A stretch of DNA of 64,000 bases from Betaproteobacteria bacterium UBA5582 (GTDB taxonomy: Bacteria; Pseudomonadota; Gammaproteobacteria; Burkholderiales; Rhodocyclaceae). The DNA lies in NCBI GenBank assembly GCA_002425245.1, contig DILW01000169.1, forward strand, positions 15,778 to 79,777. Reading direction: 5' to 3'. Positions 35,939 through 47,198 of the stretch are shown in pieces (the stretch's first letter is position 1; each line of letters starts with the position of its first letter). Position numbers and translations under genes: made by a program. The notes below the pieces were generated by a model. That model ran no database searches and was not told the DNA's origin. It saw only the letters and a list, made by a program, of their open reading frames with translations.

Positions 35939-36626
35939 ACGTCAGCTCTCGATCATCGTGCCCGTGCTCAACGAGTGCGCGGGCATCGCTGCGTCCTTGC
36001 AGCCCCTCCAGGCCTTGCGGGCTGACGGTGTCCAGGTGATCGTCGTCGATGGCGGGAGCACCGATGAAACCGTGGCCATCGCCGCACCACTGGCTGATCT
36101 GGTGCTGCAATCCGGGGCGGGGCGCGGTCGGCAAATGAATGCCGGCGCCAGCCAGGCCAGCGGTGCCGTCCTGCTGTTCCTGCATGCCGATACCCGCCTG
36201 CCCTTGCACGCCGACCGGCTCATCCTGAATGCCCTGGAAAACGGTGCCGACTGGGGGCGCTTCGATGTCTCGATTGCCGGCTCCCTGGCTGGCCTGGGCA
36301 TGGTGGCCACGATGATGAACTGGCGCTCCAGACTGACCGGCATTGCCACCGGCGACCAGGGAATATTCGTGCGCCGGGAACTGTTCTGGCAGCTTGGCGG
36401 CTTTCCCGCCATCGCACTGATGGAGGATATCGTTCTTTCATCGATGCTGCGCCGGCACGCCAGGCCTGCGTGCCTGACACAGCGCGTGATCACCTCAGGC
36501 CGACGCTGGGAAAAACACGGGCTGTGGCGGACCATCTTCAAGATGTGGCTGCTCCGTCTGCGCTTCTATTTCGGCGCCGATCCGGAGCGCCTGGCCCGGG
36601 AGTATGGCTATGCCAAAACCCAATGA
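35907..36626 (+). CDS. TIGR04283-type glycosyltransferase family 2
   Basis: A 239-residue short GT-A enzyme of the 'rSAM/selenodomain-associated transferase 2' type. Seen: SIIVPVLNECAGI, VVDGGSTDETVAIA, LFLHADTRLP (metal-binding HxDxxLP version) and GDQGIFVRRELFWQLGGFP. Start ATG 35907 fits homologues; upstream in-frame codons belong to the DUF3047 overlap. It ends inside the next gene (23-base overlap). It probably transfers a sugar to a small molecule rather than to a polymer, an inference from the gene set. Confidence 0.87.
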   Translation: MKSGQPPTSAERQLSIIVPVLNECAGIAASLQPLQALRADGVQVIVVDGGSTDETVAIAAPLADLVLQSGAGRGRQMNAGASQASGAVLLFLHADTRLPLHADRLILNALENGADWGRFDVSIAGSLAGLGMVATMMNWRSRLTGIATGDQGIFVRRELFWQLGGFPAIALMEDIVLSSMLRRHARPACLTQRVITSGRRWEKHGLWRTIFKMWLLRLRFYFGADPERLAREYGYAKTQ

Positions 36627-37278
36627 GCTTGGTGCGCATCGCGTCGGTATTGCCATCCTCGCCAAGGCGCCGATCCCGGGGTTGACCAAGACCCGCCTGA
36701 TTCCCCGTCTTGGCGCCGAAGGGGCGGCCCGGCTGCAACGCTGGCTGTTGCAACGGACCCTGAGCACCGCACTTGATGCCGGTACCGGCCCGCTCAGCCT
36801 GTGGTGCACGCCGGATCAAAGGCATCCGGACTTTGCCGCCTGCCGGGCGGGTGGCACCGTCGAACTGAAAACCCAGCCCGAAGGCGACCTTGGCGAGCGG
36901 ATGCTGACCGCCCTGCAAACCAGCACCACCCCACTCGGCACCCTGGTGATCGGCACCGACTGTGCGGTGCTGACGCCGGCCCTGTTGCGCCAGGCAGCAC
37001 ATTCACTGACGACCCACGACGCGGTGGTCATTCCAGCTGAAGACGGTGGCTACGTGCTGATCGGGATGCGTAAGCCCGATGCCGGCATTTTTGCCAATGT
37101 GTCATGGAGCACGGCGACGGTCATGGCTGAGACACGCGAACGGTTCGCCGCACTGGCCTGGTCGGTCGCCGAACTGCCGGCGCTCTGGGACGTCGATCGC
37201 GGCGCTGACTTCGATCGTTTGTGTGCCTTCTTCCCGTCAGCGGCCGATTACGTGCTGAACAGCGAGGCACAGGCATGA
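36604..37278 (+). CDS. TIGR04282-type nucleotidyl/glycosyltransferase
   Basis: A 224-residue protein of the 'rSAM/selenodomain-associated transferase 1' (DUF2064) type: GIAILAKAPIPGLTKTRLIPRLG at the start, then GTLVIGTDCAVLTPALL and VVIPAEDGGYVLIGMRKPD. The fold is a compact GT-A nucleotidyltransferase. It overlaps both neighbours, showing a tight operon. With TIGR04283 it forms the pair that defines this cluster; the substrate is not known from sequence. Confidence 0.87.
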   Translation: MAMPKPNELGAHRVGIAILAKAPIPGLTKTRLIPRLGAEGAARLQRWLLQRTLSTALDAGTGPLSLWCTPDQRHPDFAACRAGGTVELKTQPEGDLGERMLTALQTSTTPLGTLVIGTDCAVLTPALLRQAAHSLTTHDAVVIPAEDGGYVLIGMRKPDAGIFANVSWSTATVMAETRERFAALAWSVAELPALWDVDRGADFDRLCAFFPSAADYVLNSEAQA

Positions 37279-38387
37279 GCCGCCTGATCCTGGCCGGCGC
37301 GGGCCACGCGCATCTGCACGTACTCAAATCCCTGGCGCAACACCGCTGGCCCGGCGTTGAGGTGATCCTGCTGACGCCTTACGCGCGCCAGATCTACTCC
37401 GGCATGGTGCCGGGCTGGATGGCCGGGCATTACACCCTCAATCAGTGCGCGGCCTCGCTGCACCATCTGGCCAGCGCAGCCGGCGTCAGCCTGCGGCTGG
37501 AATCGCTGACCGCCATTGATGCGGCAACGCAGACCGTCGACACCAGTTCCGGCACAAGGCTCCACTACGATGCGCTATCCATCGATACCGGCGCGAGTGT
37601 GGACGTTTCAAGCCTGACCACCTCGGGCGCCCGTTGCCTGTCGATTCGCCCGCTGGAACGCTTTGTCGAGGACTGGACTTCGCTGCTCGATGCGGCCCAC
37701 CGGCAAGGCAGCTGGCGACTGGCTGTCGTTGGCGGTGGCGCGGCCGGTGTCGAATTGGCATTGGCCGCCCAGTACCGACTGGCGCATGAGATTGGCCGTG
37801 CCAATGCCTGCGTCTCACTGGTCAGCGGGAATGAACTGCTGCCCGGTCACGGCATCCGCATTCGCGAGCAGGTCAGCGCATGCCTGCGCGAGCGCGGCAT
37901 CACCGTCATCAGGGCCCGGGCCGCCGGCAGCCCGGACGGGCTGTTGCTCGATGACGGAACAACGCTGGCAGTTGATGCCTTTATCGCGTCCACCGGAGTT
38001 CAGCCGCCATCCTGGCTTGCGCTGTCGGGACTTGCCCTGACGCCGGATGGTTTTATCGCGGTTGGCGAGGGGCAGCAGAGCATTTCTCATGCGCAGGTGT
38101 TTGCCGGCGGCGATATCGCGAGCCGCATCGATCATCCGCATGCAAAGTCCGGCGTGTACGCGGTCAAGTCCGGCCCCGTGCTGGCAGAGAATCTCCAGCG
38201 TACCCTGCAGGGACAGCCCCCCTCCCCCTACACGCCTCAGCGTCGCAGCCTGTACCTCCTGGCGACCGGCCCCAAGGAGGCGGTCATGTCCTGGAACGGG
38301 CTCAGCGCACGTGCTGGCTGGGTATGGCGATGGAAGGACTGGATCGACCGCCGCTTCATGCGCCAGTACGCACCTGGGCAGAAATGA
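37275..38387 (+). CDS. FAD-dependent oxidoreductase, TIGR03169 type (free of SelD)
   Basis: A 370-residue NDH-2-like flavoprotein: LILAGAGHAHLHVLKSLA (FAD site with the unusual GHAH), YSGMVPGWMAGHY, LAVVGGGAAGVELALAA (NADH site), ASTGVQPPSWL and VFAGGDIASR. This family forms the N-terminal half of proteins whose C-terminal half is selenide,water dikinase (SelD); here it stands alone, ending after the flavoprotein part. That gives a second link of the cluster to selenium chemistry. It overlaps the preceding gene by 4 bases and is followed at once by a terminator. Confidence 0.82.
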   Translation: MSRLILAGAGHAHLHVLKSLAQHRWPGVEVILLTPYARQIYSGMVPGWMAGHYTLNQCAASLHHLASAAGVSLRLESLTAIDAATQTVDTSSGTRLHYDALSIDTGASVDVSSLTTSGARCLSIRPLERFVEDWTSLLDAAHRQGSWRLAVVGGGAAGVELALAAQYRLAHEIGRANACVSLVSGNELLPGHGIRIREQVSACLRERGITVIRARAAGSPDGLLLDDGTTLAVDAFIASTGVQPPSWLALSGLALTPDGFIAVGEGQQSISHAQVFAGGDIASRIDHPHAKSGVYAVKSGPVLAENLQRTLQGQPPSPYTPQRRSLYLLATGPKEAVMSWNGLSARAGWVWRWKDWIDRRFMRQYAPGQK

Positions 38388-38388
38388 A

Positions 38389-38420
38389 AAGCCCCGCACA
38401 ACGCGAGTTGTACGGGGCTT
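38389..38420. terminator. Terminator after the radical SAM operon
   Basis: A 14-bp stem with one mismatch (AAGCCCCGCACAAC / GTTGTACGGGGCTT) and a GCGA loop, between the flavoprotein stop and tRNA-His of the opposite strand. It probably serves both transcripts. Confidence 0.7.
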
Positions 38421-38427
38421 GGAATTC

Positions 38428-38504
38428 TGGGGCGACTGATGGGGCTCGAACCCACGACAACCGGAATCACAATCCGGGACTCTACCAACTGAGCTACAGC
38501 CGCC
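38428..38504 (-). tRNA. tRNA-His (GTG)
   Basis: A 77-nt cloverleaf on the minus strand. The anticodon loop reads TTGTGAT (anticodon GTG). It has the extra G at -1 opposite C73, the hallmark of tRNA-His, a 7-bp acceptor (GCGGCTG / CAGTCGC), GTTCGAGCC in the T arm and an encoded CCA. Confidence 0.97.
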
Positions 38505-38521
38505 GCTGCAGGAAGGCGCGC

Positions 38522-38550
38522 ATTGTAAGGGGTTCGAGCCAGCCTGTCTA
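38522..38550 (-). promoter_or_regulatory. Promoter of tRNA-His
   Basis: On the minus strand TAGACA (-35) and TACAAT (-10) are separated by 17 bases and followed by a GC-rich GCGCGCC discriminator, usual for stable RNA genes under stringent control. Confidence 0.7.
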
Positions 38551-38656
38551 CAGGCTTTTGCACTTTGTCGCACAAGGCTCGCCCGCCCTCCTCGCAGTCT
38601 CGCCGTGATATGATTGCCAGCTTTATTTTTCGGCGCCTTAAGCACAAGGAATTTTC

Positions 38657-39961
38657 ATGGAAGCAACTACCGCACAAGTCAACGAACTCGAACGTCGCAT
38701 CGACCTCTCCATCGCCATCGCCGATGTCGAGAAGGAAATGGAACCGCGTCTGCGCCGCATGGGCCGCAACTTGAAGATGCCGGGTTTCCGTCCGGGCAAG
38801 GTGCCGTTTGCCATGATCAAGCAGCAGTATGGCGATCAAGCTCGCCACGAGGTGCTGTCCGAGCAACTCGACCGCGCTTTCGGTGAGGCGATCACCGCCC
38901 AGAAGCTGCACGTTGCCGGCTATCCGCGCCTGGAGCCGAAGACCAGCGAGAGCACGACGCACATGGAATTCACCGCCGTGTTCGAGGTCTATCCGGAATT
39001 CGTGCCGGCCGACCTGTCGTCCGCCGAGATCGAGCGCCCGACGCTGGAAGTTGGCGCCGCCGAAATCGAGAAGACCCTCGACATCCTGCGCAAGCAGCGC
39101 GTCCGCTACGACAACGCCGACCGCGGTGCAGCCAAGGAAGACCGCGTGGTGATCGATTTCACCGGCAAGAAGGACGGCGTTGCCTTCGCTGGCGGCTCGG
39201 CCACCGACTATCCCTTCGTGCTCGGCCAGGGCATGATGCTGCCCGACTTCGAAAACGCTGTCGAAGGCGCCAAGGCTGGCGAAACCAAGACTTTCGACCT
39301 GACCTTCCCCGAGGATTACCACGCCAAGGATCTGGCCGGCCAGACCGTTCAGTTCGAAATCACCGTCAAGCAGGTTCAGGCACCGCGCCTGCCGGAAGTT
39401 GACGCCGACTTCGCCAAGCAGATGGGTGTTGCCGACGGCGATGTCGAGAAGATGCGTGCAGAGGTTGAAGCCAACCTGAAGCGCGAAGTGAAGCGCCGCA
39501 TTGAGGGCAAGCTCAAGGAACAGGTGATGGAAGCCCTGCTCAAGGCCAACCCGATTTCGGTGCCGGTTTCGCTGATCGACATGGAAATCCAGCGCCTGAT
39601 GCAATCCGCTCGCCAGGACATGGAACAACGCGGTATGAACCCGAAGGACATGCCCCTGCAGCCGGCTTGGTTCGCCGACCAGGCCAAGCGCCGTGTGACA
39701 CTTGGCCTGATCTTTGCTGAAGTGGTCAAGACGGAGAACCTTCAGGCCAAGCCGGAGCAGGTTCGTGCCCTGGTTGAAGACCAGGCTGCCAGCTACGAGC
39801 AACCGGAAGAAGTGATCCGTTGGTATTACGCCCAGCCGCAGCGTTTGAGCGAAGTCGAGGGTGCTGTCATCGAGAGCAATGTGGTTGAATGGGTACTGAG
39901 CAAGGCCAAGGTCACCGACAAGGTCGCCGTGTTTGATGAACTGATGAGCCAGCCGCAGTAA
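38657..39961 (+). CDS. tig: Trigger factor
   Basis: A 434-residue ribosome-associated chaperone and prolyl isomerase. The N-terminal ribosome-binding domain ends with GFRPGKVPFAMIKQQYG (the GFRxGxxP signature). The FKBP-type domain follows near 150-240 (DRVVIDFTGKKDGVAFAGG, FVLGQGMMLPDFE), then the helical C-terminal arms. Length and domain order are normal. An extended -10 like TGATATGAT at 38606-38614 may be its promoter. It leads the conserved tig-clpP-clpX-lon order. Confidence 0.97.
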   Translation: MEATTAQVNELERRIDLSIAIADVEKEMEPRLRRMGRNLKMPGFRPGKVPFAMIKQQYGDQARHEVLSEQLDRAFGEAITAQKLHVAGYPRLEPKTSESTTHMEFTAVFEVYPEFVPADLSSAEIERPTLEVGAAEIEKTLDILRKQRVRYDNADRGAAKEDRVVIDFTGKKDGVAFAGGSATDYPFVLGQGMMLPDFENAVEGAKAGETKTFDLTFPEDYHAKDLAGQTVQFEITVKQVQAPRLPEVDADFAKQMGVADGDVEKMRAEVEANLKREVKRRIEGKLKEQVMEALLKANPISVPVSLIDMEIQRLMQSARQDMEQRGMNPKDMPLQPAWFADQAKRRVTLGLIFAEVVKTENLQAKPEQVRALVEDQAASYEQPEEVIRWYYAQPQRLSEVEGAVIESNVVEWVLSKAKVTDKVAVFDELMSQPQ

Positions 39962-39972
39962 GCAGGTTTTTC

Positions 39973-39986
39973 GTCGGAAATCCGAC
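39973..39986. repeat. Short hairpin repeat, copy 2
   Basis: GTCGG-AAAT-CCGAC inverted repeat after a T-run in the tig-clpP gap, 32 bases before clpP. It matches the element at 466-483. It might be a transcript end of tig or a regulatory palindrome. Confidence 0.45.
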
Positions 39987-40018
39987 AAGCGTATTGAATG
40001 CAACAAAAAAGGGCCAAC

Positions 40019-40648
40019 ATGATTATCGACAACGCAAGCAACTGGGACCCGCAGGCTTTGGGTCTGGTCCCGATGGTGGTGGAACAGAGCGGACGCGGCG
40101 AACGCGCGTACGACATCTATTCGCGCCTGCTGAAGGAGCGGGTGATTTTCCTTGTTGGCCCGGTCAACGACGCCAGCGCCAACCTGGTCGTTGCCCAGTT
40201 GCTGTTCCTTGAGGCCGAAAACCCGGACAAGGAAATCTATTTCTACATCAACTCCCCCGGCGGTTCGGTGACTGCCGGGATGTCGATCTACGACACCATG
40301 CAGTTCATCAAGCCGGATGTGTCGACGCTGTGTATCGGCCAGGCCGCCTCGATGGGCGCCTTCCTTTTGTGCGCAGGCACCAAAGGGAAGCGTTTCGCGT
40401 TGCCCAACTCGCGGGTGATGATCCACCAACCGCTCGGTGGCTTCCAGGGCCAAGCGTCGGATATTGCCATCCACGCCCGGGAAATCCTGTCGATCAAGGA
40501 CAAGCTCAATCGCATCATGGCCGAACATACCGGCCAGCCGCTTGAGCGTCTGGAGAAGGACACGGACCGTGATAATTTCATGTCCTCGACCGAGGCCGTG
40601 GAGTATGGTTTGATTGACAAGGTGCTGACCCGCCGCGAAGCGGCTTGA
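40019..40648 (+). CDS. clpP: ATP-dependent Clp protease proteolytic subunit
   Basis: A 209-residue serine protease that assembles into the ClpP tetradecamer and works with ClpX. The catalytic Ser111 is in GQAASMGAF and His136 in MIHQPLGG. These numbers equal those of the E. coli precursor and support the start at ATG 40019, which also has an AGGG site; an upstream ATG at 39998 lacks one. The [15 protein letters not shown] and [19 protein letters not shown] segments are standard. clpX follows after 14 bases. Confidence 0.97.
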   Translation: MIIDNASNWDPQALGLVPMVVEQSGRGERAYDIYSRLLKERVIFLVGPVNDASANLVVAQLLFLEAENPDKEIYFYINSPGGSVTAGMSIYDTMQFIKPDVSTLCIGQAASMGAFLLCAGTKGKRFALPNSRVMIHQPLGGFQGQASDIAIHAREILSIKDKLNRIMAEHTGQPLERLEKDTDRDNFMSSTEAVEYGLIDKVLTRREAA

Positions 40649-40662
40649 TCGAGGAGAATCGG

Positions 40663-41925
<1,263 letters not shown>

Positions 41926-41935
41926 GCCGGGGGTT

Positions 41936-41963
41936 CTTGAAATCCGGTTCCCTGCCCCCATCT
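41936..41963 (+). promoter_or_regulatory. Sigma-32 heat-shock promoter of lon
   Basis: CTTGAA, 14-base spacer, CCCCATCT: an almost ideal RpoH promoter 33 bases before the lon start. It gives lon its own heat-inducible transcript, separate from clpPX. Confidence 0.88.
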
Positions 41964-41995
41964 AGGGGGCTCAACCCCATTTCAAAGGCACACTG

Positions 41996-44410
<2,415 letters not shown>

Positions 44411-44420
44411 TTTCAAAGGC

Positions 44421-44452
44421 GGGGATGCTGAACGACTTCGGTCAGCATCCCC
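44421..44452 (+). terminator. Hairpin after lon
   Basis: An 11-bp inverted repeat GGGGATGCTGA / TCAGCATCCCC with a 10-base loop, 10 bases after the lon stop. No T-run follows, so termination may be partial or it may protect the 3' end. Confidence 0.55.
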
Positions 44453-44492
44453 GAAACCCGCACCAGAGCGTGGTTCTGGCCTGAAAATCCCC

Positions 44493-44522
44493 TTGACACA
44501 AGGATTTCGGGGAGGCTATAAA
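44493..44522 (+). promoter_or_regulatory. Sigma-70 promoter of hupB
   Basis: Perfect -35 TTGACA and TATAAA as -10 with an 18-base spacer, 50 bases before the hupB start. Confidence 0.8.
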
Positions 44523-44572
44523 TCGCCCCTCGCAGAATTTTCACCACTCCAAACCTTTACCAGGGGACTTAC

Positions 44573-44845
44573 ATGAACAAGACTGAACTGATCGATCAGA
44601 TCGCCACCTCGGCCGACATCTCCAAGGCTGCCGCCGGCCGTGCGCTGGACGCCGCTGTCGACGCCATCAAGGATGCCCTCAAGGCTGGCGACAGCGTCAA
44701 CCTGATCGGTTTCGGCACCTTCTACGTCGGCGAACGCGCCGCCCGCACCGGCCGTAACCCGCGTACCGGCAAGACCCTGGAAATCAAGGCTGCCAAGTCG
44801 CCCAAATTCCGTGCCGGCAAGGGCCTCAAGGACGCAGTTAACTGA
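44573..44845 (+). CDS. hupB: DNA-binding protein HU-beta
   Basis: A 90-residue histone-like protein. Typical features: [11 protein letters not shown], the helical dimer part ([22 protein letters not shown]), the [27 protein letters not shown] arm with the proline intercalation loop, and the [16 protein letters not shown] end. It bends and compacts DNA. Its position after lon is conserved in many proteobacteria, and a clear promoter precedes it. Confidence 0.97.
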   Translation: MNKTELIDQIATSADISKAAAGRALDAAVDAIKDALKAGDSVNLIGFGTFYVGERAARTGRNPRTGKTLEIKAAKSPKFRAGKGLKDAVN

Positions 44846-44879
44846 TATACTGCCGCTCCTTCTGCGCTGGACGCAGACT

Positions 44880-44955
44880 GGGTGCTTAGCTCAGTTGGTA
44901 GAGCGTCGCCCTTACAAGGCGAATGTCGGCGGTTCGACCCCGTCAGCACCCACCA
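44880..44955 (+). tRNA. tRNA-Val (TAC)
   Basis: A 76-nt cloverleaf with acceptor GGGTGCT / AGCACCC, anticodon loop CTTACAA (anticodon TAC), GGTTCGACC in the T arm and encoded ACCA. It starts 34 bases after hupB, followed by a strong terminator. Confidence 0.97.
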
Positions 44956-44963
44956 AATTCCAG

Positions 44964-44986
44964 AACCCCGCTCCGGCGGGGTTTTT
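44964..44986 (+). terminator. Rho-independent terminator after tRNA-Val
   Basis: An 8-bp stem AACCCCGC / GCGGGGTT with a TCCG loop and a T-run (GTTTTTATT). Confidence 0.88.
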
Positions 44987-45011
44987 ATTTGCGCAGAAAT
45001 CGCGAAACCCC

Positions 45012-45039
45012 TTGCAATCTCTGGCACTCCCCGTATAAT
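45012..45039 (+). promoter_or_regulatory. Promoter of the tRNA-Arg pair
   Basis: TTGCAA (-35), 16-base spacer and consensus TATAAT (-10), then a GCGCGGC discriminator typical of stable RNA promoters. Confidence 0.82.
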
Positions 45040-45055
45040 GCGCGGCTCTGACAGC

Positions 45056-45132
45056 GCGCCCGTAGCTCAGTTGGATAGAGTATCTGGCTACGAACCAGAG
45101 GGTCGGGCGTTCGAATCGCTCCGGGCGCGCCA
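45056..45132 (+). tRNA. tRNA-Arg (ACG), copy 1
   Basis: A 77-nt cloverleaf with acceptor GCGCCCG / CGGGCGC, anticodon loop CTACGAA (anticodon ACG, normally edited to ICG), GTTCGAATC in the T arm and encoded GCCA. Confidence 0.97.
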
Positions 45133-45182
45133 ATCAGAAAAATGGAAGTTTCTTCGGGAGCTTCCTTGCTTGTTCAGACAGC

Positions 45183-45259
45183 GCGCCCGTAGCTCAGTTG
45201 GATAGAGTATCTGGCTACGAACCAGAGGGTCGGGCGTTCGAATCGCTCCGGGCGCGCCA
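45183..45259 (+). tRNA. tRNA-Arg (ACG), copy 2
   Basis: Identical to the copy at 45056-45132 over all 77 bases, 50 bases downstream and probably in the same transcript. The identity extends only about 5 bases upstream (ACAGC), suggesting a tandem duplication kept identical by conversion or recent origin. Confidence 0.97.
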
Positions 45260-45278
45260 GTCGAATCAAGCGGAAGAA

Positions 45279-45302
45279 AGTACCCCTCGGGTGCTTTTTT
45301 TT
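45279..45302 (+). terminator. Rho-independent terminator after the tRNA-Arg pair
   Basis: A 7-bp stem (AGTACCC / GGGTGCT, one G-T pair) with a CTC loop and a run of eight T. It also faces the end of glrR from the other strand. Confidence 0.82.
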
Positions 45303-45324
45303 CGCCCTCGATTCAGAGCTGCCG

Positions 45325-46701
45325 TTAGCCCTCTTCCGCCGCCCGGAACATGGCCGGTGCCAGGTCGTATTTCTGCAGCAGACGATAGAACTCGGTCCGG
45401 TTGCGTTCGGCAATGCGTGCTGCGTCGGCAACGTTGCCCTGGGTGAGCTTGAGCAAGCGAACCAGATAGTCGCGCTCGAAGCGCTGCTTGGCCTCCTGGT
45501 AACTCAGCGCGTCCATGGTCGGCGCCCGTTGCGCGCGATGCACCAGCGATACAGGAATCAGGGGCGTCGAGGTCAGCGCGCAGCATTGTTCGACAACGTT
45601 GAACAGCTGGCGCACATTGCCCGGCCAGCTCGCCGTCGCCAGGGCTTCCAGCGCATCCGGCGCGAAGCCGCTGATCGGCTTGCCGTACTTGCTGGACAAC
45701 TTCCGCAGGAAATGGGCAGCAAGCAAGGGAATGTCCTCGCGACGCTCTTCCAGACGCGGCAAGCTCAGCGAGACGACGTCGAGTCGATAGTAGAGATCCT
45801 CCCGGAACTGGCCATTGGCCATGGCAATCTCGAGATCACGGTGAGTGGCCGAAAGCAGACGGATGTCCACTGCCTCGGCCCGAGTCGCACCAACCGGGCG
45901 CACGGCGCGCTCCTGCAGCACGCGTAGCAGCTTGACCTGGAGCGAGAGCGGCATGTCGCCGATTTCATCGAGGAACAAGGTACCACCGTTAGCGGCCTGA
46001 ATCAGGCCATTGCGGGCAGCGGCAGCGCCGGTGAAGGCACCGCGGACATGGCCGAAGAGCTCAGACTCGAGCAACTGCTCCGGGATCGCCCCGCAATTGA
46101 TGGCAATGAAGGGGCCGGCGGCACGTAGACTGGCACGATGAATGGCCCGGGCCAGCACTTCCTTGCCCGTGCCGCTCTCACCGCGAATCAGGATGCTGGC
46201 GTCGGAAACTGCAACCATGCGGGCGTCGGCAAGAAGTTCAGCCATGCAACTGCTGCGATAGACGACGCCTTCCCGCCAGCTCTCGTCGGGGCGGTCATCA
46301 AGCGGACTGTCGTCGCCGGCGGAGACGAGCAGAGCCTGGTCGATGCGGGCCATCAGGGTCTGGCTGTCGAAAGGCTTGGTCAGGTAGCCAAAAACACCGA
46401 GTGAGGTAGCGGCAACCGCGTCGGGGATGCTGCCGTGCGCGGTCAACAGGATGACTGGCAGACTCGGCCGGGTCTGATGGAGCTCCTCGAACAGCGACAT
46501 GCCGTCGCGTCCCGGCAGACGGATGTCGCTGATGACCAGCCGCGGGGTATCCACCGCAATGCAGGCCAGCCCCTGCTCGGCGGAAATGGCCTGGGTGACG
46601 CGAAAGCCGCGGGCTTGCAGACGCATGGTCAGCAGGCGGCGGATGTCTTCGTCGTCATCGATGATCAGAATGTGCGGGGAATTGCCGGAGTTCGGTTTCA
46701 T
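45325..46701 (-). CDS. glrR: Sigma-54-dependent response regulator GlrR (QseF)
   Basis: A 458-residue NtrC-family activator. The receiver domain has acidic pocket DDDED (15-19) and phosphoacceptor Asp59 in [12 protein letters not shown]. The AAA+ domain has Walker [16 protein letters not shown], the sigma-54 contact loop GAFTGA and Walker [13 protein letters not shown] Fis-type HTH follows ([23 protein letters not shown]). It overlaps the lipoprotein gene by 4 bases, in the classic glrK-qseG-glrR order. Likely targets include the bactofilin gene, whose upstream region contains GlrR-type sites. Confidence 0.92.
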   Translation of the reverse strand: MKPNSGNSPHILIIDDDEDIRRLLTMRLQARGFRVTQAISAEQGLACIAVDTPRLVISDIRLPGRDGMSLFEELHQTRPSLPVILLTAHGSIPDAVAATSLGVFGYLTKPFDSQTLMARIDQALLVSAGDDSPLDDRPDESWREGVVYRSSCMAELLADARMVAVSDASILIRGESGTGKEVLARAIHRASLRAAGPFIAINCGAIPEQLLESELFGHVRGAFTGAAAARNGLIQAANGGTLFLDEIGDMPLSLQVKLLRVLQERAVRPVGATRAEAVDIRLLSATHRDLEIAMANGQFREDLYYRLDVVSLSLPRLEERREDIPLLAAHFLRKLSSKYGKPISGFAPDALEALATASWPGNVRQLFNVVEQCCALTSTPLIPVSLVHRAQRAPTMDALSYQEAKQRFERDYLVRLLKLTQGNVADAARIAERNRTEFYRLLQKYDLAPAMFRAAEEG

Positions 46702-47198
46702 GGGCGACCTCCGGGACGGCTGGCACTGGGCAGGCTACGCTCGATTTCTGCGAGGCGATCGATTTTTTCCTGCAACTCCTGAACCTTGCGCTGGCTCTCC
46801 TTGAGTTGAGCTCCCTGGCGCTCAAGCTGGGCTTCCAGTCGCTGTCGCTCGGCCAGTTGCTCAGCCAGCAGGCGAGCCACCGGATGGAAGCTCCTCGCCT
46901 CACTACTGTTCGATTTGAGTAGCGATTCAAGCGTTGCCTGCGCTCGCGAAATATCTCCTCCCCTGCTCTGGGCATGCAGCAAGGCCAGCCGCATCTGCGC
47001 CTCCGGCGTCGTCGACTGGCTGGTCAGCTGGTTGCGCAGCTTGGCCAGCTCCGGTCCATCCAGGCCCGGCAAGGTCCGCTGGAAAGCCAGTAATCCGGCA
47101 AGCCCGCCGAGGTCCGGCGACGATGTTTCCGGTTGATGAGCACAGCCAATAAGCAGCGCCCCAGCAAACATGGAAAGGCTAAGCAGCCTGAATTGCAT
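46698..47198 (-). CDS. QseG-like lipoprotein
   Basis: A 166-residue lipoprotein: signal sequence with lipobox ALLIGC (Cys19), then a helical domain and a C-terminal coiled coil (LAEQLAERQRLEAQLERQGAQL). It lies between the histidine kinase and response regulator genes, as QseG (YfhG) does in enteric bacteria, where it modulates the kinase from the outer membrane. Sequence is poorly conserved, so the match is by position and architecture. It overlaps glrK by 20 bases and glrR by 4. Confidence 0.75.
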   Translation of the reverse strand: MQFRLLSLSMFAGALLIGCAHQPETSSPDLGGLAGLLAFQRTLPGLDGPELAKLRNQLTSQSTTPEAQMRLALLHAQSRGGDISRAQATLESLLKSNSSEARSFHPVARLLAEQLAERQRLEAQLERQGAQLKESQRKVQELQEKIDRLAEIERSLPSASRPGGRP

